Of a stretch of DNA of 64,000 nt, positions 54,723-64,000 are shown in pieces. The position numbers and the translations under genes were made by a program. Position 1 is the stretch's first letter. Each line of letters opens with the position of its first letter. The notes below the pieces were generated by a model that worked only from the letters and a program-made list of their open reading frames with translations, was not told the DNA's origin and ran no database searches. This DNA comes from Saussurea involucrata (taxonomy: Eukaryota; Streptophyta; Magnoliopsida; Asterales; Asteraceae), in contig CM066313.1 in assembly GCA_033807775.1 (NCBI GenBank), positions 83,019,484 to 83,083,483 on the forward strand. Direction: 5' to 3'.

Positions 54723-55623
54723 CATTATTAGAAGTTCGAAAAAAAATCTAAATTACCAACAAAAAAAATCCAATTCGAGCTCAGGAATTGGCATCGAAAT
54801 AAACCGATTGTGGTCCACTAGACATCTCTAAAATTATAAATGCACGTATAAATAAACTTAAACTCCAAATAGAAACAAATAATATAAAATGACCAAGCAA
54901 TTTTCTTAACAATTTAGCTAAAACAGTAAGTAATTTAGTGGAGTGAAGCATAAGTAGATTTACTTAACAAAAGCACATTAAACCTTGAAGTTTAATTTAA
55001 TGGAATTAAAAGAGTGAAATTTACAGCAAGCCGCAAACCAAACTAAACTGTGCAGCAATGAAAAAACCACAAACAAATTGTGCAGCAACGAAAAAAATCA
55101 CAAACAAACAGTGAAATGTACAACAAACATCATCATACGCACTGAGAGACAAAGGGATACAGAAATAAAGAGACGAAGGGGGAAACATACACACTGAGAG
55201 AGAGAGAGAGAGAGAGCTAATCGGCGGAGGAGAGACTCGGTACTTCTCGTCGGCGAAGGGGGAGACTCAACAGAGCTCGTCGGCAGAGAGGGAGACTCAA
55301 CGGAGCTGTCGTCGTTGAAAGTTGAAACGTCGAAGTGATTGTGGTCTTGTGGAACTGAAATGTTGACAGGGAGTGTAGAGAAAGCAAAAGGGCGAGAGAT
55401 GAGGGGTGTGGGAGGCAGAGGAGGGATAGGGTTTCTTAATTTTTGGGGGGAAGGGTAAAGGTTTAGGAAAATTGAGAGGGGAAATTGAAGGGGAAATGAG
55501 GGGGAAATTTTGGGAAAATCTTGATTTTATAAAAAATTTAAAGATCACATAAATATTTATTTATCTTGTATATATAAATTAGAGAAATTTTGGAAAATCG
55601 GTTGGAAATGCTCTAATAGTTTA
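54723..55623. other. Non-coding stretch with GA-rich zone
   Basis: A direct repeat CAGC-AAYGAAAAAA-YCACAAAC (about 55,054 and 55,081), a (GA)n run at 55,197-55,217, and a block of GGAGACTC and TCGTCGGC words (55,218-55,320). It could be the promoter side of a minus-strand transposon gene; no coding domain recognised. It ends at the insertion point of element D. Confidence 0.35.
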
Positions 55624-56592
55624 TGTTGGGTCACTAAAGATTTGAAGATGACCTCAGTCTTTTATTTTTACATAGTTCATACTTAGAATAATTTTTAGGT
55701 TCTTTACAAGCAGTTTAATTATATAAAATGTTCGGTGAAGTCGAAGATCAACCGAAGAAACAAAGTAGAAGTGTATCTTCAAAGCGGATTGAAGATGGAC
55801 TTCTCAACCAAAGGTTAAGGTGCTACTTGAAGACTTCCTTAAGTCTTATGCCAGTATACTTGAAGAGCAAGGAAAATCTTGAAGACATGATCGGCAGGAT
55901 CACTTGAAGATACAAAAAGAAAATGTTGAAGCAAAGAAAAAGTTGAAGACAAGATATGATCGGCAGAATCACTTGAAGAATTCTTGAGAAAGAAATCTTG
56001 AAGATATCTTCTGAAAACATCTTCGGTCAAACAGCAGGTATATTCTACTTTATCTGAAAAATATATTTGGGATATCTTGCAATGATAGAGACATCATCCG
56101 AGGATCAGAAAAAGGTTATTTGGATTTCTTATCTCTTTCAAGAAAGATCATCTTCAACAAGCAAGTCAACGCTTCAAGACAAAAGTGCATATCAATACTT
56201 TTTTAGAAGACCTGCTGCTCTCTTATCTCTGCTTGACAAGTGTCCTTGCATTTAATGCATGAGGCACCGTATAAAGAGATCATCTTCAACCTTACAACCT
56301 CACTAGTTTACAGACTCTCAAAGCTTTCAATTGCTGGAAATTTCTTTCTCAAAGAAGTTCATTGTTTTCTTAGTGTTTTACAATTGTTCTTCTTCTCTGT
56401 ATGACTTTGTGTTAGATTGTTTGAGCAAATTTTATTTGTTCTGTTCCGCAACAATCTTTAAGTTTTCTATGTGTAATTCTTGATTTTAAATCAATAAAGA
56501 ATTAATTAAGTGAAAAATTTTGTGTATTGTATTCAACCCCCCCCCTTCTATAATATTTGTTTATCTTTGCTACTCCATAGCTGGGACCAACA
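55624..56592 (+). repeat. 5' LTR of element D (969 bp)
   Basis: TGTTGGGTCACT to GGGACCAACA. The word CTTGAAGA is repeated between 55,825 and 56,005, with two copies of GATCGGCAGRATCACTTGAA (55,889 and 55,958). TATAAAG at about 56,271. AATAAAG (about 56,493) precedes TGTATTCAA and a C9 run (56537-56545). Confidence 0.85.
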
Positions 56593-56594
56593 AG

Positions 56595-56606
56595 TGGTAT
56601 CAGAGC
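56595..56606 (+). promoter_or_regulatory. PBS of element D
   Basis: TGGTATCAGAGC, two bases after the LTR, canonical. Confidence 0.9.
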
Positions 56607-56638
56607 AGGTCAGTTTAATCTAATAAACTTGATCTGCA

Positions 56639-59241
56639 ATGGCTTCATCTTCTTCCTTAAACAATGCTTCTTTTCAAAACTCTATTGCTGGATCATACGA
56701 CAATGGCTCCATAGCCAAACCACCAAAGTTTAACCCTAATAACTTCTCTTTGTGGAAAAGTCGTATGATGCTCTTCTTAGAAGGAGTTGACAGCAGATAT
56801 CCTACCATACTCAATGAAGGACCTCTTGTCCCTAGAGTTTGGGATTGTTATAATGCCAAAAACAAAGATGAGGATGGTGATGACTCTTCTTCTGATGAGG
56901 AAGATCAAACACCTGCTACTGGGAGATACATTGTAAAGGACCCCAGTAAGTACAATGGTGACGATAAACGACTTGTAGCTCTTGAAACTAAAGTCAGAGC
57001 CATCACTTCCCTCTCTCTGCCTGATGAGGTTTATCATTCTCTTGTTAACTTTTCTACTGCTAAAGCAATGTGGTCCACACTGTGTGTTCTTTATGAAGGT
57101 ACTTCTGAAGTGAAAAAGACCAGAAAGATCGCTCTTGTTAGAAAATACGAGTTGTTTTCTCATGAAAAAGGAGCATCTCTTTCTGACTACTATAACCGGT
57201 TTAACGGTCTGCTTAATGATCTTAAGTTGTTGGGTCGCATTTATGACAATGAGGAAGTGTTATGCAAGTTTATGAATTGTCTTCCTGATTTCTGAGAAAA
57301 CATCTGCACATGCATTAATACAACCAAGGACCTTGATCATATGCCTCTCACAGCTCTTTATGGTACTCTCTTTAACTGTGAGCAAACCAAACTCCAAAGG
57401 AAGTCTGTCATTAAAGACATCAAGAGCTCTTCTCTAGCTCTTGTGAGTGACTCTTCCAAAAGATTTGTGTGTGTTCCTAGAATCACATATCCTTCTGATT
57501 CTGACCATGATAGTCAGGAAGATACCAATGATCATTCGAAGACATACCTTAGTGATGCTGGTGATGAAGGTGAGGAAACCCCTCTTGACCAACTGTCAGA
57601 TGGCATGGCCATGCTGGCAGGTTACTCTAAACCTAGATCTCGTTTCTCTTCTGGTAAATCTAAATTTTCTAGAAAATCTTCTCAAAATTTCCCCAAGCAC
57701 TCTTCAACTGATAAATCAAATGATGAATGCTTTAAATGTGGGAAGAAAGGTCAATTTGCCTCTGAGTGCAGAAGCAAACTCTCTAAAAGATCTAAGAACT
57801 CTTCTTCTGGTCGTTCTCTTTCAAAATCTAGCAGATCTAGACCTGATTCAAATTCTCTTCCTCTAAAAAATTTGGCCAATTTGTCTCCTCTGTGAACTCT
57901 GATCGTGCTGAAAAGTACAAGGCTAAATACAAAAGAGGAAAAGAGAAAAATGAAATGTTTTCCAAAAAGGGAAAGGGTCTACAGGATGAGTCTCATGACT
58001 GGGCAGATGAACCCACATCTGAGAGTGATAAGGACATGGCCAATATTTGTTTCATGGCAAAGATTGATGACAAAAATGACTGTGATGAAACTCCTTCTAC
58101 TCTTGCTCTAGTCTCAACAGGATGCTCCTCCTCATCCACTCAGGTACATCTTTTTTTCTCTCTTACTGATGCCGAAAAGATTGATGCATTTGACTCCTTA
58201 ACTGTTGACTTCCGTGATGCTAAAGATGCTAAGAAAAATGCAAACGCTCAGATAAAATCTCTCATTTCTCAACTTCAAATCTGTCTTTCTCAACTAAAAC
58301 ATTTTGACAAAATCAAAGCTGAGCTTGAAGATCTGAAAACCATAAACTTCACACTTGCTAAAGAGAAAAATAAGCTGTTAAAAATACTTGAAAAGGAACA
58401 AGAAACAGTGAAAAAGTGGACTAGCTCTTCTAAGAACTTAGAAAATATTTTTAAAGACCAAATGAAGTGTGATGACAAATCTGGACTTGGTTTTGGCAAA
58501 ATGGACATTGATTCTTCCTCAAATGTTCATGCTTCAACTTCCTTTGTGCTTCCTCCTTTCTATGAGTCCTCTGAACACCATTCAAGTGATACTCATTCAA
58601 TGAACTATGTTGATCTTTTGGAAGCCTTGAAGTTTGGGATGTTCATTAAAGCTAAAGGTGATGCCTCAACTTCTGAAGTTGAAAAAGCCCAAGGCTCTAA
58701 TGACCTTCCCAAACTTGTTCAGGTGCTGATAAAATCTTTACACATAGATGAAGCCTCTTCCTCTGAACCTAAGCCTTCAAAGATCCCTAAGAGAGAACCT
58801 CAACCTCCTTCAAACATACTTTCCACTTCTGACAAAGGGAAACCAGTTGCCTATTTCCATCCCAAAAGAAAAACTCCAAAGAAACATTCTAGTAACTCTT
58901 CCACTTTTCCCATTCCTCGATTTGTGCTTCTGAAAAATTCAAATTCCAAAGAATCCTCTCATTCACCAACCTATAACCCTGACAAAGGAATTATAGGATC
59001 CAAACCTCCTAGTTCATCCTCTTCAGCCAAGATCATAAAAATTAATGTGAAAGGTCAAAGCAAGGAAAGTGCTCATGGTTTTAAAAAGGTTTTTATCTAT
59101 AGAAAATGCTATAACTGTGGTGACACCTTTTATATGGCTAAAGATTGTCCTCTTGAAAGAATGGACAGGATCTCTAAAGATCTCCCTACTTCTTCTTCTA
59201 ACCCAAAAGGACCCATCTCCAAGTGGGTACCAAAGAACTAA
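56639..59241 (+). pseudogene. gag of element D, one stop and one frameshift
   Basis: ATG at 56639: MASSSSLNNASFQNS and KPPKFNPNNFSLWKSRMM. TGA at 57293-57295 interrupts the frame, which then continues unchanged to about 57,880 where a frameshift moves it to the frame ending at 59241. The first knuckle is CFKCGKKGQFASEC (57,730-57,771), with Gln instead of His; the second is CYNCGDTFYMAKDC (59,109-59,150), with Tyr instead of His. Between them is a coiled-coil spacer (DAKDAKKNANAQIKSLISQ). It ends GPISKWVPKN, stop TAA at 59239-59241. Confidence 0.85.
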
Positions 59242-59257
59242 TTTTTTGTGACTGCAG
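59238..59257 (+). promoter_or_regulatory. Splice-acceptor-like gag/pol junction of element D
   Basis: CTAAT (59238-59242) contains the gag stop; a T6 run and GTGACTGCAG follow; the protease frame opens in phase 0 at 59258. The distance after the stop is 16 nt, i.e. a different frame offset from A (17) and C (20). Confidence 0.45.
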
Positions 59258-59964
59258 GTCTATGGACATCAACATATCTGGTATCTGGATAGTGGATGTT
59301 CGTGTCACATGACTGGAAACAAATTCTTCTTGTTAACTTCATGTCTGCTAAAGGTCCATTTGTTACCTTTGGTGATAACTCTCTATGTAGTACTAAAGGC
59401 TACGGAACTCTCTCTAATGGTTATGTTACCTTTAATAAAGTCGATTATGTTGAAGGCTTGATGCACAACCTCTTGAGCATAAGCCAACAGTGTGATCTCG
59501 GTTATAAAGTAATCTTTGAACTGCCCATTTGCACGATGGTTGACAAAGACATGCAAGTTGTACTGTCCGGGTACAGAAAAGAAAATGTATATGTTTATAG
59601 ACATGGAACAGAGTTCATCTTTTGGAACAAACATATGTTTTGTCTCTGAAAACTCCGCTAAGATCAGTTGGCTTTGGCACAAGCGTCTCTCTCACCTCAA
59701 CTTCAAAACCTTGAACTCTCTCTCCTCTAAAGAGCTCGTGTCTGGAATGCCAAAGCTAACATTTGTGAAAGAAACGTTGTGTCCTGCTTGTGAGAAGGGA
59801 AAGCTCACAAAATCCTCGTTCAAATCCAAGCAATGCTTCTCCATTTCTCAACCTCTTCAGATGCTGCACATGGATCTGTGTGGACCAGTCAACACTCCAA
59901 GCCTTGGTGGAAGAAGGTACATTCTTGTTATTATTGATGAATTTACATGTTACACTTGGGTATT
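59258..59964 (+). pseudogene. Protease and N-terminal integrase of element D
   Basis: Protease HIWYLDSGCSCHMTGNKFF with its DSG; a frame change; VTFGDNSLCSTKGYGTLSNG and MHNLLSISQQCDLGYK; another frame change; GAG-pre-integrase SWLWHKRLSHLNFKTLNSL and CPACEKGK; integrase start MLHMDLCGPVNTPSLGG and YILVIIDEFTCYTWVF. Cut at 59964 by the LTR of G2. The overall order matches element A. Confidence 0.85.
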
Positions 59965-61940
59965 TGTAAAGCCCGTATCCCGGTATGTTTTCTTTTTAGT
60001 TAAATATTTCTTTCTCTCCTAACGTTGCTAGTTAACGGGGTGGGCGGCGAGGACGTTAGTTGCAAAAGTTGGATATTTGGGGCTTAATGTGAAATGTTCT
60101 TGCAGGGACCATTGTTGTAATTTCCTTAATAGTTGCATGGGGTTCGGCCCATAAGGGGACCGACCCCTTCCCCCTTATTCTCGTCACTTACGTCCCAAGC
60201 AAGAAAAGAAAACCTAAATCGCCTCCCCCCCCCTTCCCTGCTGCTGCGACTGCCGTGCAAACCAAACACCGCCACACGACGCTGTGGTCTTCCGCTGGAG
60301 AGAGAGAGTGAGCGAGAGGGAGAAAGAGCGAGAGAGAGGAGGAAACGATAACCGGGAGAAAGCCGAGATCGCGTTGCGGTTTTGGTTTCGTTGTTGTCAT
60401 CAGGTAAGTTTGCTTCCTTTCTTCCCTGTTTCTCTTTCGTCGCCGACTGTTTTAGACCGCCACCGCCGCTGCCGCACGCGGCCTTTGCCGCTGCCGGCAG
60501 TGGCAGCCGTGATCCTCCACGAGTGGTTGGGGTACATGACGGCAGAGTGTGTGTGTGTGGGTCGGTATGTTTAGTGTTTGGGGTGCATAGGTGCGATGCG
60601 CGTGTACGGCTTCCGCCGGAGCGCCGCCGTCGCCGCCGCCGTGACCCGCTGCCGGAGGCGGCAGTGGGTGGTGGCTGTGTAAAAACCTCAACGTCACCCT
60701 GGCGGAACCCTAATACCGCTGGGCAAAACCCTAAACCGCCTTTGCTTAACTCCAATCGATTTCTATGATTTTATGTGAATAAAAAGGGTTCTGTCCAGTT
60801 CGTTTTTCGCCCGTAACTTTCTCGTCGTAGCTCGGTTTGAGACGAATCCAGTGCCCACGGTTCACATTCTGTGTCGGGCACACTTTTCGTGTTTTAGAGA
60901 AATCTTGGTTCGGCCTCTAGCTAGGTGTAAAATAGTTGTTGTTACAGCAGGTCCGAATAAGGCAGACTCGCGTCCCATTCTTAGAAAATTCATATTAAAT
61001 CGTAGGAAAATCGTTAGAATGCGTTTAATATGTCCCTGGAAAGCTAAGACCTGGATCTAGCTGTTTGTAAATTTTAATCTCTGAATTGTAGGTCTAGAGA
61101 GGGCTAAGCAGGTTCCGAACAGACCTGCAGTTTAGGCCAAAAAGACGATTTATCGCCGTTTAATCTTATGTGTTTATTTAAGGGTCCGGGCCTCGTGTTA
61201 ATGCTTTATAGCATTCAATTAGGTGTCGAGAAGTGACTTTGGAGTTGGATAGCCCGTGTGATCGTTCGTGAATTCTACGTTGCTTTCAAGGTGAGTTCAC
61301 TCACTACGTATAATGACGGTTATATTTACATTGCTGTAGCACGTGTGTGATAGTGTTATTACTTGTTGTGTGGTACTAGATAGGGGGTGTCTAGTATGGA
61401 TCTTGGACTTTGTGTTAACTCGGTGGGACCGAGGACTCGGTGGGACCGAGGATTGTGTACACGAGTGGCGTAGGAACTCGGTGGGACCGATGGATGCGCG
61501 CACGGATATCGTGTGTCATCGGTGGGACCGATGGACGCCTGTTTAGGTGGGTTGGTGTGGGTATGCTTGTTTAGGATGCGTTCTTAGACTTGCATGCTTG
61601 GTTAAGTGTATCTACCTGTTTTAGGGGTAGTGTGATATAATTGGATTATATGTGGTATTGAATTCACAAAGCTCCGTGCTTACCCTTTTCCTATAAACTG
61701 TGGTTTCAGGTACTAGTGGCTCTAAGGCGTGACGGGTACACACTGGCGCGCGCGAAGGGTTTATCATATTTATGAGATTTAGAATTATCATTTAAACAAT
61801 TTAATTCCGCTGTTTATCTTTAATGAGAATATTTATTGTTAAGTTGCAAACGAAACGGTTTTGGATATGTAATGAGGTTTCATTTAATTAAAATGTTTAA
61901 TTTTAAAAGTCAAAGTTTATTGAAATTTTGGGACGTTACA
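59965..61940 (+). repeat. 5' LTR of G2 (1,976 bp)
   Basis: The left end is fixed by the break in element D and the right end by the PBS. It has a GC-rich block (60,220-60,690) with long open frames in several registers, which I read as composition artefacts. TCGGTGGGACCGA occurs four times (about 61,420, 61,438, 61,470, 61,520). Confidence 0.85.
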
Positions 61941-61943
61941 AGT

Positions 61944-61955
61944 TGGTATCAGAGC
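61944..61955 (+). promoter_or_regulatory. PBS of G2
   Basis: TGGTATCAGAGC three bases after the LTR end. Confidence 0.85.
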
Positions 61956-62735
61956 ACAGCTTGAGTGAATCAAACACATCTCGGTGTGTTTGATCTCAAG
62001 TTTGCGGCTATAAAACATTTTCTTTTAAATTTTTAGAAAATAAAATAAAGGAAAATCCGTTTGAGAAACGGTGATCGAGGGCGCAGTGTGTACAGTCAGC
62101 CGGAGCCAAAGGAAAAGGTACAGTTCTTAGTGTATTTATTGCTTTCTAGATCATAGGGTATGCATGCTAGATTGCCTATGTTGTTTACACTGTACTGTAT
62201 GATGATTGCTTGCTAGTAGGAATTAATGCTAGTTATAATAGGTTGTTAAGTGAATGCCTATAGGTTGTATGCAGTAAGAATCATATAGCCTTAGAATATT
62301 TGATTTAGTTCTATTGCGCAACTCTTGTTTGAGTCCAACCGTTCTAGGATAGAATCTCGTATTCGAATGTCTATTTGTTTCGCGCTGCGTGCGACTGGGT
62401 ATTCGCGAGGCAACTTATTATGGCTAGTAGGGATTCAGGGGTAGCAAAGGTAGTGCTTTGGGATGGAATTCCTAGGGAGCTAGGAAGAGTGTGTACATAT
62501 GCCGGTGCGGGCATATATGTATAGTTTTTCGGCGAGAAACTACTTGGACACTTCGGGATGGGACTCGGAACGGGCAATGATAGGTGTGGATGGTAGTAGT
62601 AGAGCTCCTACTACCGGAAGCACAGGATCAATGCTCAAGTCGGGGAAAGTCACGAGGAATCCAAGGAGTTGAGCGTGAGTGTTGTTAGTGTGAGTAATTA
62701 TGTGCTAATAACTCGTTGTAATTTCTACTCCAGAA
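61956..62735 (+). other. Leader of G2
   Basis: Non-coding 5' untranslated region between PBS and the gag ATG; no notable feature. Confidence 0.7.
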
Positions 62736-63865
62736 ATGGCCATCACTAGAAGAAACAACACTACAGAGCCAGAGACTGGCGCCGGGATCACTGCGGAGCA
62801 GATCCGAGAGATGATTGCTGCTGAGGTGGCACATGCGATCGGGGAGGCGATCCCCGAGATTATCACTGCCATCTGCGATGAGGTGGTAGTTCTGATGGAC
62901 GAGCGCATTGCGGCGATCCCACCACCGACGGGTGGACAGCCGCGTGCTAGAGAGTTTCAGTACCAGGATCTCTCTGCTTGTTCTCCGCCTGAGTTCAAGG
63001 GAGACCCGAATCCGATGGATAGCGGACATGGAGTGTGCATTTTTGACTAGTGGCTGCCCCGACAACCTGAAGGTTCACTTCGCGGTGAACCTACTTCGTG
63101 ACGGAGTGAAGGATTGGTGTGCTACGGCATTGACGCTTGCCAAGCGCACTACCTTGACCTGGGAGGAGTTCGTCACTCGATTTCGCGCAGAGTACGTACC
63201 TCCGGTAGAGATGGAGCGGATTGCTAAGGAGTTCCTGGAGCTCACTCAGACGACAGAGACGGTGAAGGAGATGAACTGGAAGTTCACCGAGATGGCGTTG
63301 TTCTGTCCTCAGTATGCTGCTTCGGAAGACATGAAGATGTATCGGTACAAGGACATGTTGCGAACCGAGATTAGGGAGTTCGTGAGCACGGAGCAGTAGG
63401 CTTCCTTTACTGCGATGATGGAGGCTGCCCGGAGACGGGAACTTGAGTTGGAGACTCAGGCGAAGAAGAGAAAGGCGGCACAGGCGGTGACGCCAATCTC
63501 TGCGGTACCGAAGAAGTCGAGGTTCCCGGATTCACGCGCGAGTTCTAAGAGCGGTGGGTTTAAGCCCAGGGATACTAGTGGGAAGAGGATTGATGGATGT
63601 TTCAAGTGTGGGCAGTCCAGTCATTTCAGCCGGGATTGTAAAATGCCGTTGATGGTCTGCTTTAACTGCAAGCAGACGGACCACGTGAAGGCCAACTGTC
63701 CGAACACTAGAGCAGCTGATGGGAGTGGGGCACAGAGGGCTCCTGCGAATGCCCCACTGCGCATTACTAACGGTCGAGTGGGCTAGCCGGGGACGGAGGC
63801 ATCTCGAGGTAGAGTTCACCAGCTAAAGGTGGACGAGGCGCAGGCGACGCCTAAAGTGGTGACAG
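62736..63865 (+). pseudogene. gag of G2
   Basis: ATG at 62736: MAITRRNNTTEPETGAGITA and EQIREMIAAEVAHAIGEAIP, then CSPPEFKGDPNPM. A frameshift at about 63,010-63,020 moves to the frame with WIADMECAFLTSGCPDNLKV and WEEFVTRFRAEYVPPVEM, the gypsy gag domain. TAG at 63397-63399 interrupts, then reading continues to the knuckles CFKCGQSSHFSRDC and CFNCKQTDHVKANC (about 63,600-63,705). A TAG at 63784-63786 precedes VDEAQATPKVVTG. Three disruptions make it a pseudogene. Confidence 0.85.
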
Positions 63866-63942
63866 GTACATTTCATCACTCTCTCTTTTTGTCTTTCCTT
63901 TCTATGCCATATGTATTTATATGTTGTTAAATTATATGTTAG
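63866..63942 (+). other. 77-bp intron-like insertion at the gag/protease junction of G2
   Basis: Starts GTACATTTC and ends TATGTTAG. Removing it joins G and GT into a Gly codon and gives VVTG/TFLVNS in one frame, the same wording as the uninterrupted protein of G1. It is pyrimidine-rich in its first half and T/A-rich near the end. The bases AGGTAC-TT flank it as a direct repeat, so it may have arisen by insertion or duplication. Confidence 0.6.
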
Positions 63943-64000
63943 GTACGTTCCTAGTTAACTCGGTGCCTGCGGTTGAAATGTTTGATAGCAGGGCTACTCA
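63943..64000 (+). pseudogene. Start of G2 protease
   Basis: TFLVNSVPAVEMFDSRAT runs off the edge. The expected active site is DSGA; here Gly is Arg (AGC AGG GCT), which would inactivate the aspartic protease. Confidence 0.65.

Larger units (their letters stand above)
55624..59964 (+). mobile_element. Element D: sirevirus-like copia element, interrupted by G2
   Basis: A 969-bp LTR, PBS, Gag with two zinc knuckles, protease, GAG-pre-integrase and the start of integrase, then gypsy G2 enters at 59965. It is closely related in Gag and LTR plan to element B but retains pol. The rest is outside the window. Frame breaks make this copy inactive. Confidence 0.85.
59965..64000 (+). mobile_element. Element G2: Ty3/gypsy retrotransposon, 5' part
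   Basis: An LTR from TGTAAAGCCCG (59965) to GACGTTACA (61940), PBS, leader, Gag with two zinc knuckles and the start of protease; the remainder lies beyond the right edge. Protease follows Gag at VVTG..TFLVNS as in G1, so it belongs to a related gypsy group (Tekay-like, tentative). Confidence 0.85.

Noticed and set aside
60126..60768. Long open frames on both strands in GC-rich sequence
   Set aside because: They lie inside the LTR of G2, are Arg/Ser/Pro-rich low complexity, and have no recognisable domain.

Overview
This window is plant nuclear DNA, almost certainly from a dicot and most likely an Asteraceae. It is dominated by Ty1/copia and Ty3/gypsy LTR retrotransposons, with GT-AG introns, CACTA, hAT and foldback elements, and long TA microsatellites. 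The Asteraceae guess rests on my recollection that the Gag spacer and extra-ORF types of element C are abundant in that family; no search was run. I found only one convincing intact host gene: a two-exon DUF946/Vps62-type gene at 48,992-50,757.

Layout. (1) 1-7,072: sirevirus-like copia element A on the minus strand, degenerate, running off the left edge, apparently inserted in the leader of an older element E. E's LTR is split by a 5'-truncated LINE (7,428-10,815). (2) 11,023-12,652: two foldback or MITE elements. (3) 12,903-39,300: a five-element nest. A 5'-truncated copia element has its protease region split by a non-autonomous hAT (13,103-13,997) and its RT split by copia element B (16,024-38,242, TSD CATAC). 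B's gag is split by gypsy element G1 on the minus strand (19,145-34,482), and G1's leader is split by copia element C (25,627-32,551, TSD CAAAA). LTR divergence judged by eye falls inwards: B several percent, G1 about 2-3 percent, C one visible difference in 706 bp. (4) 40,198-46,204: a CACTA element (TSD GAA) with an apparently intact four-exon TNPA-like gene but only the first exon of a TNPD-like gene. (5) 46,999-52,696: gene-bearing segment with a cluster of TA-capped MITEs, the DUF946 gene, an hAT with a perfect 8-bp TSD and another MITE inside a TA tract. (6) 52,801-55,623: probable CACTA end and a single GH9 endoglucanase exon. (7) 55,624-59,964: sirevirus-like element D, interrupted in its integrase by gypsy element G2, which runs off the right edge.

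Most interesting points. Element C looks recently mobile yet lacks the Gag core, integrase, RT and RNase H. It keeps LTRs, PBS, PPT, a coiled-coil/zinc-knuckle Gag and a 918-codon extra ORF with its own TATA box, and it is saturated by one short word (GTTARTRCTGCT-like) in LTRs, intergenic array and coding sequence. In elements A, C and D the gag stop codon sits inside CTAAT and is followed 16-20 nt later by AG and then the protease frame in phase 0, whatever the frame offset, suggesting Pol expression by splicing. G2 carries a 77-bp GT-AG insertion at the gag/protease junction that is absent at the same codon in G1.
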